From Fennellomyces sp. T-0311 (Eukaryota; Mucoromycota; Mucoromycetes; Mucorales; Lichtheimiaceae), in assembly GCA_025266875.1 (NCBI GenBank), contig JALLLT010000050.1, forward strand, positions 124,001 through 188,000: a DNA stretch of 64,000 bases, given 5' to 3'. This document shows, piece by piece, positions 42,454 to 53,917 of this stretch (positions are counted from its first letter, which is position 1; every line of letters starts with the position of its first letter). The notes under the pieces were generated by a model that was not told the DNA's origin, searched no databases, and saw nothing but the letters and a program-made list of their open reading frames with translations. A program made the translations under genes and the position numbers.

Positions 42454-45400
42454 AAAAGTTATGATTCAACATACGAAATAAATCAGTTATTTCTTGAGTC
42501 TCGTTACCAACCTATCTATTTGACTGGTTAATATTACAATATAATAATAGAAACTGTGGCAGATTACATTGTATCCCGCCATGTCAAGATAATATATCCT
42601 CCCTTTTTTTTGAAACATACTTCTTAATGTTCTTTTTTACAAGTTCCTATCCAATCAGTGCACAAACAGTCGCAAGAATGTACAACAACAAACAAGAGAT
42701 CAAGACATTTCGGTGGACGGACCTGTGGTTGAGTGGGCAGCTGTGATTGCCTACCGCGAAGCAGATTTACAGGGAGCCATAAAACTCTTAGCACCTGGAT
42801 CAGTGAAGATAATTCGTAGAAGTCATATACATTACTACCAAATATCCGTAGCGTTTAATCAGGCTTTTCGTCAATATCTTGCAAAAGGGCGTTAGCTATC
42901 TGCACGGACGAGTATCGAAGATCCATGGTGTGCAATGGATGTGACAATATCCTCCTAGGTGTAAATGCTAAAACTAGATTCCGATGTAATCATCAGTAAA
43001 TTTCTTTATTTATTAGTTAAGATACCTACGTACACAATTACTTAATACTAATTCATTAGAACAAAGATGATTTTTTTCCCACTATGTTAATCATAACGGC
43101 CAACCTCGTTATCGAAAAAGAAGATGGTTCTTGTTAATGATAAGCCAAACTATAGGACGTCAGATTATACTTCCCGATTACCAGTTTGTAGTCATTTGAT
43201 TTTGATTTCGACGTATGTTATACTTACTGCGGATAATATTTGCTATTTTATAGCTCCAAACGGCTACCGTACACTGATTTATCTGATTAAACTGTGTATT
43301 CAATGTCAGTTGAATACACAGCACACACATGGTGGTATGCATGTAGAGCCACATCCTCTGGTGAATTAGCCATCGTTACCAGAACATATTGGCATCTGAC
43401 AACTTTAACTGCTGTTAAACATGAATGTTAACGCAGCTTGCAATATGTGACGCATTTTGCTTAACTACATTACTGCAGGCAGCGGCTTAGGCTCAAGATC
43501 ACAATCTTTGTAGTGTCCATATACACAAAACCCGAAATCCCAGGTTCCACTTTAGTCATTAATGAATGAGCAACGCCCCTTAGCTGGGCACGGCTGTCGA
43601 AAGGTAAATTTCTTTTTTAGGAAAAAATTTGTACTCGCCCCGGAACATGTTAGGTGGGTCTTGATACTTCGTGCTTTACCAAGTTCAATTTCCTATAATG
43701 GACCAGCTATTTTCGTCGAGGACTTTAATAAGGAAGGATGGTCAATTGAGGAGTGAATGATAAATGCGCGTCTATTTTCTTATGTCGTGAAATGTTATTA
43801 CCATCACGAGGAATTGAGCTTTAGCCTTCTACACGATGATATCATAGTTATGCATAGAATACAGCTTGTCACAATGGAAGCGATGATCATCTATTAACGC
43901 ATGATTACATCATACATCGCCCATGGCTGTCATTTTTTATCCGCAACGCGCCTTGAACATCACCGGGTAATTTTGGCTATGGAAAAAGACGCACGGAGCA
44001 AAACCGATCAGGGGTACGTATCACACAGCCTGTCTCAGTTGCTATTACGCTTGCATGATAAACCCTCAGCTGACCTTTTTTTGGTCGTCGCTGTGAATTA
44101 ATGAGAAGTGCCTAATGCTCAAGATCGACAAATGCTTGTGCGACCGGGAATCTCATGAATACGGCATGTTCTATTTTCTAATGTTTAAGATTCATGATGT
44201 CATTTGCTCGAGATTCATGTCGGTCCCTTGATGAAATGAAATGTCGTCTTTTTGAGCATTGTGAAATTCTGGCTTCGTAATCAGGCTTAATTGCTTAAAA
44301 GGATACAGTAAAATGTATAGTGATATACTCTTGCATTCATGTGTAACTGGATTTTCCAGAACATAACATATAAAGTTTTGATTGAATGATAGGTTCTTAA
44401 GTGGTATATCCGGAAAGCAATCCCGAGGTACACGTAGGCACTCGATATTAATCGCTATGTCAACCTTATATCTCCAAAGTAAACGTAACCAATATCTTCT
44501 TCCACAGGAGAAGTTGTTGCGCCTGTCCAGTATGGAGTGCGGTGAATAGTGCTGCTCATTGGTGGACGTATGTAACGAGCAAGCAGTCAGTTCCGCGGGA
44601 CACATTATTTCTATTGGCTTCTGTAGCGACTTAAACGGCGAGAAGATAAAATATGCACTGAGTCATTATTACTTTCACATGCTTTGGTAGGCGGAGCCAT
44701 CTGGGCCAAGAATTGTTGAGGCTTGAAGAGTAACTTTATAATACTACGAAAGGAAGTTTCTGTGAGCGAAAACGATAACAGATAGCATCGCTAAGAGGAA
44801 GTAGAATTTTTATTATTAAGCTTCGCATCTAAGTGGTTACTACATCGTGTTTTACTAACCTTTCAATGTCCGTAGCACACCATCGTTTAAAAATATCACA
44901 TCTATTCTTAACTTTAGATACGAGGTTTAAAGATCTAGGCGTTTTTTTGACTCCTTGCAAGCACGAAAAACGCAAGATTATGACTCATTAGCGATTACTC
45001 CAGCTGCTGTTACTGCGATGTGTACAAGAGCGAGTACCAAATCAGTATCGTGCCCAAATAGTTTGGGAATACCCGGCCCTAATAACCAGGTGATGTTCAA
45101 TTTGGAAAGTGGATGATGTGTTTCCTTTGACCATGGAACACCCCCTTTGTAATACGTGACACCAACCTCGCTGTAAGGTTTTGTTTATTGGCAATACTGT
45201 TATTAGTGGGTAACATGTTTTGGGCAGTGTTTTTCAGAGGGGAACGATTGTATCAGTGGTAGAAAAAATCTGACTAAACAGGTCGATGTCCGATGGAAAA
45301 GACATCCGATGATTTAAGAGCCGATACTCACATTCTGCAGATCACGGTTGTGGGGTGTGTAACCGGTTGCATAGGCAGGGTCTTTTAAGATTGAAGAGAA

Positions 45401-45852
45401 CACAATTGGTCTTTTTTGGACTGTGAATCTGCCGTGTCAATCGCCGATTTCGGAACAATAGGGGTGTTTTCACACAGCAGAAACACACGCAGCACTGTGA
45501 AAAGGAATTGCTTTTGTTGAGCGTCTGGGCGGTGATATGTAAGGCCAATGTTAGTAGGATTTAGCTTCAAAGCTATTCTGCAAAGGGCAGCTACTGGAGA
45601 AGCCCAAGAACCAATAATGAAGTCGGATAGTTGCTGAAAACCAAGGGGAGGCGGCGGGATTTTGCAAAATTGCTTTTCTCCGTCAAGGCGCGAGTGCTCA
45701 AGCCTTTTTGCTGTCCGGAAATTTTCCGCGTGAACATAACCGTCAGTCACTCCGCAGGCTTTGATCGCCTTATAACAGCTCTCTGCTGCTTCCTTTTTTT
45801 CCAACTTTTTTTCTTTTCCCTATAACTTTCTTTTTAAGCTACAAAAAACTTT
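42454..45852. other. Gene-poor right flank of the repeat island
   Basis: About 3.4 kb of AT-rich sequence with no convincing gene. Open frames at 43562-43756, 44192-44605 and 45385-45804 lack domains; the last lies antisense across the GUT2 promoter. The final 100 bases are CT-rich (TTCTTTTCCC) before the GUT2 ATG. Confidence 0.55.
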
Positions 45853-48157
45853 ATGTGGAGAAACTTGTCTCGCTCGCAGAAGCTGCTCAGCAGCGCCGCG
45901 CTCGCCGCCACCGCCGGGTCTGCCGTTTACCTTTACGATCAGCAACCTCGTCCGTTTCTGTTGACGCGCAACAATATTGTCTATGCGGAGGCTAAGCAAG
46001 AGGCCAAGCCGGAAAAGTTCTGGGAAGCGCCGTCGCGAGCCGACATGGTTCAAAAGCTCAAGAACGAGAAGCAGTTCGATCTGCTTGTTGTGGGCGGTGG
46101 CGCCACTGGTGCAGGAACAGCTGTCGATGCGGCCACGCGTGGTTTGAAGGTCGCCCTTGTCGAGCGCGATGATTTTGCTTCAGGTAAACAAGAAGAAGCT
46201 GGTTTTTTTTTTGCTCCTGACATGTGTCCGGAGTTTATTTTGGTCAAACAACTTGCACGTGGATACTTATCTTTGATATGAAAGGCACATCGTCTCGCTC
46301 CACGAAGCTCGTGCATGGTGGTGTTCGTTATCTCCAAAAGGCTATTATGGAACTCGATTATGAACAGTACAAGCTGGTTGTCGAGGCTCTCCACGAGCGC
46401 AAGATCTTTCTGGACATTGCCCCGCACCTGGCAGGTCAACTGCCTATCATGTTGCCTGTCTACAAGTAAGTCCCGCATAATTCCACCGAATTGGGAAAGG
46501 GGGTGACAAAAGGCAAATGGTCGATGCTCCGAAGTGCGATCGGCCGGGGTCGGCTTGTCAAAATAGCTGCGTTCTCCATGTGAATTTAACGTCTATCTTG
46601 ATTATAGATGGTGGCAGATTCCTTACTACTGGGTGGGCTGCAAGATGTATGATCTGTTTGCCGGTCGTGAGGCCCTCGAGAGCAGCTACTTCTTGACACG
46701 CTCCAAGGCCCTGGATGCCTTCCCGATGCTGAAGAAGGACAAGCTTGTCGGTGCGCTGGTCTATTATGATGGTGAGAATAATCATATGCCGTCGGAGAAA
46801 CCGCTGACTTTTTTTTCTGCAAGGCCACCACAATGATGCTAGAATGAACGTTGCACTATCGATGACGGCTGCGTATCACGGAGCTGCGGTCCTGAACCAT
46901 TGCGAAGTCACGGACCTTACAAAGGACGACAATGGCATAATCACCGGTGCCACGGTCAGAGACAACATGACCGGCGAGGAGTGGGAGGTCAAGGCCAAGG
47001 TGTGTGGATTATAATTTTCACGAGGATTCGCCTTTAATTCAACCGGTTTAGGGTGTGATCAATGCCACCGGTCCGTTTACGGACGGCTTGCGCAAGATGG
47101 ATGACAAGACCAATGCTGAGATCGTCGCCCCTTCGGCCGGCGTCCATATCATTCTGCCCAACTACTACAGCCCTCGCAACATGGGTCTGCTTGATCCTGC
47201 CACTAGCGATGGTCGTGTCATCTTCTTCTTGCCTTGGGAAGGCAGCACCATTGCTGGCACAACAGGTGAGTTGTATTGTGCCACACCGCAATGTTTACAG
47301 TGTCGCTCATGTGCTTGCATATTTACAGATTCGCCTACCGAAGTCACCCAGAACCCCATGCCCAAAGAGGATGAAGTGAAATGGATCTTGGATGAAGTCT
47401 CTCACTATTTGAGCAAGGGTAAATATAAGGAAGGACAGATGAAGGGGAATTAGGGTTGGCTCAAAGAAAAGCAATAGATGTCAAGGTTCGTCGCGGCGAT
47501 GTCCTTGCTGCATGGTCGGGTATCCGTCCGTTGGTGCGAGACCCACACGCCAAAAACACCGAATCGCTTGTGCGCAACCACATGATCAATGTGAGCGAGA
47601 ACAAGCTGATCACCATTGCTGGCGGCAAGTGGACCACATACCGTGCCATGGCCCAGGAGACGGTTGATAAGGCAATTGAAGTGTTCAATTTGAAGCCCAA
47701 TGCGGATTGCCGTACCGAGAAAGTCATGCTTGTTGGTAGCGAAGGCTTCACCAACACCATGTTCATCCGTCTGATCCAAGAATTTGGCATGGATACCGAG
47801 GTTGCCGTGCATCTCGCCAATAGCTATGGCGACCGTGCCTGGGTTGTTGGTTCAATTGATGATCCCACCAACATGTCCTGGCCCACGTACGGCAAGCGTA
47901 TTTCGCCCAATTACCCCTACATCGAAGCCGAGGTGCGTTACGCTGTTCGCGAAGAATATGCATGCACCGCCGTTGACGTCTTGGCCCGCCGAACTCGATT
48001 GGCATTCTTGAATGCTGAGGCTGCTTTGCAGGCTCTTCCCCGTGTCATTGAAATCATGGCGGACGAGCTCAAGTGGGACAAGGCTCGCCAGGAACAGGAG
48101 AAGGAGAAAGCAACCAAGTTCTTGGTGACCATGGGACTTCCCGAATCCAAAGCTTAA
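45853..48157 (+). CDS. GUT2: Mitochondrial FAD-dependent glycerol-3-phosphate dehydrogenase
   Basis: Oxidises glycerol 3-phosphate to dihydroxyacetone phosphate on the outer face of the inner mitochondrial membrane, feeding electrons to ubiquinone. Seven exons (45853-46183, 46285-46465, 46608-46771, 46824-46999, 47052-47265, 47329-47418, 47478-48157) sum to 611 aa. The N-terminus is basic and amphipathic with a short hydrophobic stretch (ALAATAGSAVYLY), a mitochondrial signal-anchor. The FAD fold starts with DLLVVGGGATGAGTAVDAA and VALVERDDFASGTSSRSTK, then LVHGGVRYLQKA. GVINATGPFTDGLRKM, FFLPWEGSTIAGTTDSPTEV and VRRGDVLAAWSGIRPLVRD follow the family order. The C-terminal helical domain is present; there are no EF-hands, unlike animal GPD2. 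The next gene starts 207 bases on, same strand. Confidence 0.96.
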
Positions 48158-48364
48158 AAGATGCATCACATAACATAATCACATTACACAGCAACCTCAT
48201 CAAACCCTTTCTCTCTCTATCGTCTTCCTCCACAACACCATGCTTTCGCTTTTTAACTTTATAGAGAAACATCATCCCACTTGTTGTCCGTTTGTCACTT
48301 AGATCACATTTTGTACAATATATATGAACTCAACCCATTTTTTGCGCGTTAATTATTTCAAACG

Positions 48365-49832
48365 ATGGGCGTTCACAGTCTCACAACACTCTTGCGTCGC
48401 TATGCGCCCGGCTCACTGCGAACCATTGACGCCAAGATGCTATCCCAACAAACCATTGCCTTTGATGCCAGCTGTCACCTAAACAAATTCGTCTACGGAG
48501 AAGAAAGTCATCCACATCGTCACATTTATGGCTTCTATCTAATGGTCCGATTCTGTGATCGACACAACATTGTTCCTATCTTTGTGTTTGACGGCGCGCA
48601 CAGGATCCCCGCCAAAGAACTTGAGCATGCTCGACGTGAACGAAATCGTCGTAAGATCCGACCGTCGCTCGAATATGAACGCGAACGAACGGAACGATTG
48701 GCGTCGTGGACCAGCACGTATCGCAATCTGTCAGACCCTGCTGCAGCAGCACGCGCATTAAGCCAACTTCAACCAAACTTGGATTCTTTGTCTAACGTCC
48801 AGCCAGACAGCGAGGAAAACCAGCTTGTGCAACTTGCAGCCGATCTGCGTCAAGCTCTTATTGTTGCTGAAGATTCAGAAAAATATACCAGAACGGTTCG
48901 CGGCTTGTCTGCTCGCGAGCATGCGTTGATGACGTCCATAGCTCGAGATGGTGTCAAGGATACAGAACAAGCACTGGATGCCCTCAGACGAGACAATTAC
49001 CATATGGTCGATTCTTTGGGTACCTTTTTCTCCTTGCACGTCTATTCATTGTGCTAATATTTTCAGTTACACAAAGAAAAGCGTTCAATCCGGATCACCC
49101 ATGCCCTGCGCAAAGAGTGCTTTGACTTCCTGAGAACCCTGGGATACGCCTGCATCATGGTCGACAACCACGAAGCAGAGGCCATGTGCTCACAGCTGGC
49201 AAAGCAGCAGCTGACGACGGCAACTGTAACAGAAGGTATATATATCAATACACATGTAGGATGAAATGCTGATCATATACAGACTTGGATGCGTTGGTTT
49301 TTGGTGATGCACCCATCTTGCGATACTTCTTTGCACGGAATAGACCCATTCTAGAAGTCAATCCCATTGTTGCACGCAATGAACTTGGTTTGACACGAGA
49401 TCAGTTTGTCGACATGTGCATATTATGTGGCACGGATTTCTCTGGAACTATTCGAGGTATTGGTCCGGTGCGGGCGTTGGAATCAATACGAAGGTACGGG
49501 TCCATTGAGGATTTGTTACGGAATCTGGACAAACGATACGTGCCCTCAGAGCATTTCAATTACGAGCTGGCTCGTCAGGTATGGAAGCAATAAGAGTACA
49601 TTTTTACTTTTTTACTAAATTTCGAGCATAGGTTTTCAATAACCTACCCCCAATAGACTTTAGCGCAATAGCCCCACCAACTGTAGACGATACAAAAGTA
49701 AGAGAACTACTGGATCGTTATGAAATTGATCCAGATGAGGCAGAGGATAGAGTGCAAGTAATCCAACTGCAGGAGGCAGGTTCCGAAGAGACATTTGGTG
49801 TAGACCCTTTTGCACAGATAATAAAAATATAA
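48365..49832 (+). CDS. XPG/FEN1 (Rad2) family structure-specific nuclease
   Basis: Predicted metal-dependent flap or 5' nuclease. Four exons (48365-49019, 49077-49235, 49283-49578, 49632-49832) give 436 aa. The N-terminal XPG block MGVHSLTTLLRRYAP is followed by the acidic sites IAFDASCHLNKFVYG and VPIFVFDGAHR. The internal XPG block is LGYACIMVDNHEAEAMC and VTEDLDALVFGDAPILR, and the helix-hairpin-helix is ILCGTDFSGTIRGIGPVRALES. The acidic residues equivalent to FEN1 D34, D86, E158, E160, D179, D181 and D233 all appear present. The N and I blocks are separated by an insertion of roughly 100 residues rich in Ala, Gln and Arg. No PCNA-binding QxxL/IxxFF motif is seen at the C-terminus, so it is not the canonical FEN1. 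The first intron's acceptor is the less certain one (CAAAG chosen by frame). Confidence 0.85.
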
Positions 49833-49933
49833 AAGAAAAAGCAGTTCATTTATTAGGAATATTATTAAGTTTCTTATACGTGTGTAATATGTTATATGAA
49901 GGACATGGCCAGCATGTCATCATATGTTATCTT

Positions 49934-51956
49934 TTAATCCAACTCCCAGTACGGCTTGCCAATGTTAGTGCACTCGTGGATGGGCTTGACGCTGAATGTA
50001 TCAATGAGATCGGGAAGCCATTTTTCAGTGAGGCCAATGGTGACTTCGTTGAGCTCGTGCTGGAGACCGATATGTCCGGTGAGCGTGTCGTTGCCAGCCT
50101 TGGCATCACCGATCCACTGGTTGAAGTAACCGTCAACGGTATCGGGATCAAGCTCACCCTTGTTGGTCTTGGACTCGAGCTTCCAGTCGTTAGAGTCACG
50201 ATCCCAGAGAATAGTAGCAAGACCCATTTGATGAGCAATGGAACGGACACGATCATCGACATCACCATACGGTGCTATAAAGAGAAGGAACAGTGAGTAT
50301 ATGTGTATCAAATGTAATGAAAAAGTGGAACTTACGACGCCAGCAGCGGGATGTGACACCAGTAGCTTCCTTGACAGCCCGCAGTGCCCAGTAGAGTTCA
50401 GCAACAACTTCTTCGTTCTTGAGAGTTGTCATGGCAACGTGAGACCAGGTATGAAGGCACAAGTGATGACCAGCATCAAAAGCACGCTTAGCAGCTTCAG
50501 GATATGTTGCAACATTGGAGCCAACATCTAAAAAAAGTAATGTCAGTATTTACTTCTTGCTCCAGAAAATAAAGTGACTTACAGAAGAGAGTGGAAGTCT
50601 GACCATGCTCGGCCAAAAAGTCGTATAGATAGGGCTCGGCATGCTTATCAACACCTTCCTTGGCAACGACATCCTTTCTGGGGTTCAATGGGCCGTCATC
50701 AAAAGTCTATAAATTGTGTGAGTAAAAAGAATGGTTGTAGATGTTTAAAATAGTCTTACCAAGCCCCAGTCACCGGCATTATCGCAAGTGTAGGCATCTT
50801 CTGGAAGGTACATGGCCTTGGGCTTGACGCAACCAGTAGCGCTCCACCAGCAGTGTTCGTCATCACCAACGTCATAATCCTTCATATCCAAATCACCGGT
50901 TTCTTTGTTTGCACGGCGGATAGGAGCGTTTGGCACATGGTCCCAGTCGATTGAATCAATAGCGGCCCGCACTTCTTCGTGATCGCCAGAAGGAGTCTTC
51001 CACGTATCAGGGTAATCCGCAATGTTGAAATTGACTGAGCCGCGCTCGATTGGACCAACAGGAATCTTGCCCTTGGGACTGAAATCAGGCTCATCAAAGG
51101 ATGGAAGATATTCAGGAGACGAGACAGGTAAAGTTTCACGGGTCACAGAAGGTTCATCAGTCTTGCTAGGTGCAGGTGGTGTAGTTTTTGAGGGCGTAGC
51201 GGTGCTGCTAGGATGGCCGAACGTAGACGAATCACCAGTGCTTTCAGGGCCGCCAAAAGTAGCAGAATCCGTTGGGCTAGGGTCTCCAGTGCTTTCAGGG
51301 CCACCAAAAGTAGCAGGATCTGTCGGTGTAGGGTCTCCAGTGCTTTCAGGGCCACCAAAAGTAGCAGGATCTGTCGGTGTAGGGTCTCCAGTGCTTTCAG
51401 GACCACCAAAAGTAGCAGGATCTGTTGGTGTAGGTGCACCAGTGCTTTCAGGACCACCGAATGTTTCGCTTGTGACAGTTTGCGATGGAGCTGGGATACA
51501 GTCCTCGTAATCATCGTCATCGTTGGTGTCGCCAGCATCATTTGTATCGCTTGCATCATCAGTACCTCCAGCGTCGTTGGTGTCGCTTGCATCATTCGTA
51601 TCACCGGCGTCATTGGTGTCGCTTGCATCATTCGTATCACCGGCGTCATTGGTGTCGCTTGCATCATTCGTATCACCGGCGTCATTAGTATCGCCAGCGT
51701 CATTGGTATCGCCAGCGTCATTAGTATCGCCAGCATCATTGGTACCGCCAGCGTCATTGGTACCGCTATCAACTGGGCAGTACTTGGGCTTCCGAGTGGG
51801 CTTGGGAGTATAGGCACTAGCAGGAGTCTCAGTGGCAGAAGGGGAGCCAAATGTACTAGACAGCTCAGCTGCCTTTTCGATGTTTCCGAGAGGAGAGGCA
51901 GTAACGGCAACTGCCATGGAAATAGCAATAATTGCTCCACTATGCAACCAGCGCAT
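49934..51956 (-). CDS. CDA: Chitin (polysaccharide) deacetylase, CE4 family, repeat-rich
   Basis: Secreted zinc hydrolase that deacetylates chitin to chitosan in the cell wall. Four exons on the minus strand (51956-50760, 50706-50583, 50527-50336, 50274-49934) give 617 aa. A signal peptide (IIAISMAVAVTASP) precedes about 14 copies of a TNDAGD/TNDASD hexapeptide and about five copies of a 17-residue TFGGPESTGDPTPTDPA unit. The NodB domain occupies the C-terminal half with all five motifs: TFDDGP, HTWSH, RPPYG (formed across intron 3), DRDSNDW and LQHE. The enzyme should be active. There is no C-terminal hydrophobic GPI signal. The acidic and Ser/Thr/Pro repeats probably form an extended, O-glycosylated spacer. 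The start was placed at the ATG directly before the signal peptide. It converges on the nuclease gene with 101 bases between stops. Confidence 0.95.
51225..51470 (-). repeat. 51-bp coding minisatellite in the deacetylase gene
   Basis: About five tandem 51-base units encoding TFGGPESTGDPTPTDPA-type repeats. Units differ by a few bases. No frame disruption. Confidence 0.9.
51519..51773 (-). repeat. 18-bp coding minisatellite in the deacetylase gene
   Basis: About 14 tandem 18-base units encoding TNDAGD or TNDASD. Part is organised as a 36-base higher-order repeat (alternating GD and SD units), pointing to recent unequal exchange. Confidence 0.9.
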
Positions 51957-52236
51957 TTTGTAGATAAACTGAGCGTAAAAGAGAAGAGAGAAGATGAGGT
52001 AATGAACCAAAAAACGATATCTTTCTGACCCATTTTATATATGAATCGAGAGGTGTATTATTGTGTCAGATAGACTAATCCTTTGAAACCGTACGTGAGT
52101 TTATACCGGCCCTGGCGAGGACAACATAAGGAGATTTGTTTTCTTTGCAAACAAATTTAGGATGGGGAATATATTTTACAAATGTTGAGGAAGGAGAGAG
52201 AGATGTAATGTACAAACAGGTGGGGTTTTTTTCCGA

Positions 52237-52878
52237 TCATGCTGCAGTATCTTGTTTGTTATCTTGAGTATTGCTTTCCTCCTGTTGCTGAGAAAGAAGC
52301 ACGGCTTCACGGTAAATCTTGGAGTCCTGCTCCGGTGTGTTGTCTGGACCTCTATAATTCGCCGCCTTGAAGAAATTCTAATAACAAAGCGTTGCTTAGT
52401 ATATTTTTCTTTCCAAATGAAGCAAATACACTCAAATGCACTATACCTTTTGCTTATTGTAGCACTTCCAGAACCTTTGTTTCTGATGTTCACACATCTT
52501 TGCTTTGTCCCACCAACTACCATGCTTGAAGCATGTCAAAAGGTCCGAGTGCAAATCCGCACAGTTATCCAGGGCCGTTTCGTGAATCTCACGCTTCTGA
52601 TCAAGGAAGTCGCGGACGACCCACATTGTATTTTGTTTCTGCGGCTCTTGTGTTTTTTCTTCCGAGAATGGATTCTTGGACCGTTCGTGAAAGTTAAATG
52701 TCGAAGGCTTTGGGCTGCCGTCTGAAGTTTTTTCCGATGTAGGCGATGGCGTTACTTCAGGCGTCGCTTTGTTTGGATCATACTGCGGTTGATTTTCGGA
52801 AAGGTAATTCTCCAAATCTTGTTCCTTGACGTAACTTTCTACGTATTCGCGTGCAGTGCCGGACGATCGATCGGTCAT
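52237..52878 (-). CDS. Twin CX9C motif protein, probably mitochondrial intermembrane space
   Basis: Two exons on the minus strand (52878-52447 and 52377-52237) give 190 aa. The C-terminal half contains CADLHSDLLTC and CEHQKQRFWKC, each with exactly nine residues between the cysteines, the twin CX9C coiled-coil-helix-coiled-coil-helix signature. Proteins of this class are oxidised by Mia40 in the intermembrane space and often serve respiratory-complex assembly. The first roughly 85 residues are hydrophilic and rich in Ser, Pro, Glu and Lys, longer than in most small CX9C proteins, and a Gln/Asp-rich tail follows. I cannot assign it to Cmc, Coa, Emi1 or another named subgroup. Localisation is inferred from the motif. 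Confidence 0.78.
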
Positions 52879-53190
52879 TTTTTGTGTTTACCCGCGAGAG
52901 AAGTTGCACCTAACGACAGCTTGACAACCGCCACAACTATGAACTCCGATGTTGACATGCTGACATGGCGACAAACGTGCCTGGCGACACTTTCGTAGCA
53001 CGATTGAACTTTTTTTCCATGCAAAAGCGTAAACGTGAATCATCTATAGAATGAGGTCCATTTGATAAAAAAAACAGTGATACGCTGCTCTAACGACTAT
53101 AAACGTTTTGTATGTGGATTTTGTTGTTGTTGATAAGAGCACATTCTATATATACTACACAAGAGAAGAAAGGGGGATAGTGAAGGGAAA

Positions 53191-53759
53191 TCATGCCGAT
53201 GCCTTTTCCGTTACGAATCGGTTGTTCTTCAATTCCAATTGACCATGTTCAACGAAAGCGGGCCATTCCTGCTCGCCCTTCATTTCCAAGAACCGGGGCT
53301 GCTCCCACAATGCTGACAGTTTTGTTTCGTTATTAAAGTGCTTGGGGGCAACGGCTTCGATAGCCTCGCGCAAAGACACGATCGACTTTTCAACCAAGTC
53401 CTTTTCATCGATGGCTCGTAGTCGTTTTGGTCTGGCAAGGTGTTCTGGCGATGTCTTAAAGTCGAGCTGTCGCTCTGCAGAGCGTTGTAAGAGAGCATCT
53501 GATACAGCTTGAGCGGATTGGAGTGAGTTGAAGCCGGTAACGGCGACCAAAGGACGCCAATGGTCTTTTCGCAAGCGAACAGGGCGCGTCGCAGTGTCCA
53601 GTTGACGTAAGGAGCGATTCTTAAAAGAGGTTCATGTCAATGCTTTTCGGAGCGGGCATCGGTTTGTGTTGCTTGTTGACTCACCTGTGCCCATTGCCGT
53701 GTGCTTACAATGACCTGATTGGTTTGAATGTGTCGAAAGAGATATACGCTGTGCGACAT
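53191..53759 (-). CDS. MHR1: Mhr1/mL67-like mitochondrial protein
   Basis: Two exons on the minus strand (53759-53685 and 53619-53191) give 167 aa. The N-terminal pattern VYLFRHIQTNQVIVST, then LRQLDTATRPVRLRKDHWRPLVAVTGF, fits the family that includes yeast Mhr1, a component of the mitochondrial large ribosomal subunit (mL67) also linked to mtDNA recombination. The diagnostic part is LRKDxWRPL after a Gln-Leu and basic stretch. The assignment is from memory of this pattern; another small mitoribosomal protein is possible. A C-terminal helical region and a charged end complete it. It is divergently transcribed from NOT2 across 158 bases, so the two share a promoter region. Confidence 0.6.
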
Positions 53760-53917
53760 TATTTCGATGGCGAAAATAAAGAGAGAGTGTGTGTGTGTCG
53801 GGTTGGAAAACAAAACCTTTGGCGTGACTTGAAGTTTTTGTCGCAAGCAATTCGCCTTTTCACAAGCAGTGCAAAAGGGAAGCAACGCTTTTTTTTAAAG
53901 TCTAACATAGACCCAAA

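Noticed and set aside
44192..44605. 137-codon minus-strand frame
   Set aside because: No domain or plausible start context; Cys/Ser-rich random look in an AT-rich desert.
45385..45804. 139-codon minus-strand open frame upstream of GUT2
   Set aside because: No domain, overlaps the GUT2 promoter, composition looks random and no splice partner was found.
51143..52033. Long open frames on both strands over the deacetylase repeats
   Set aside because: They are shadows created by the 18-bp and 51-bp repeats, whose lengths are multiples of three; only one frame has a signal peptide and the CE4 motifs.
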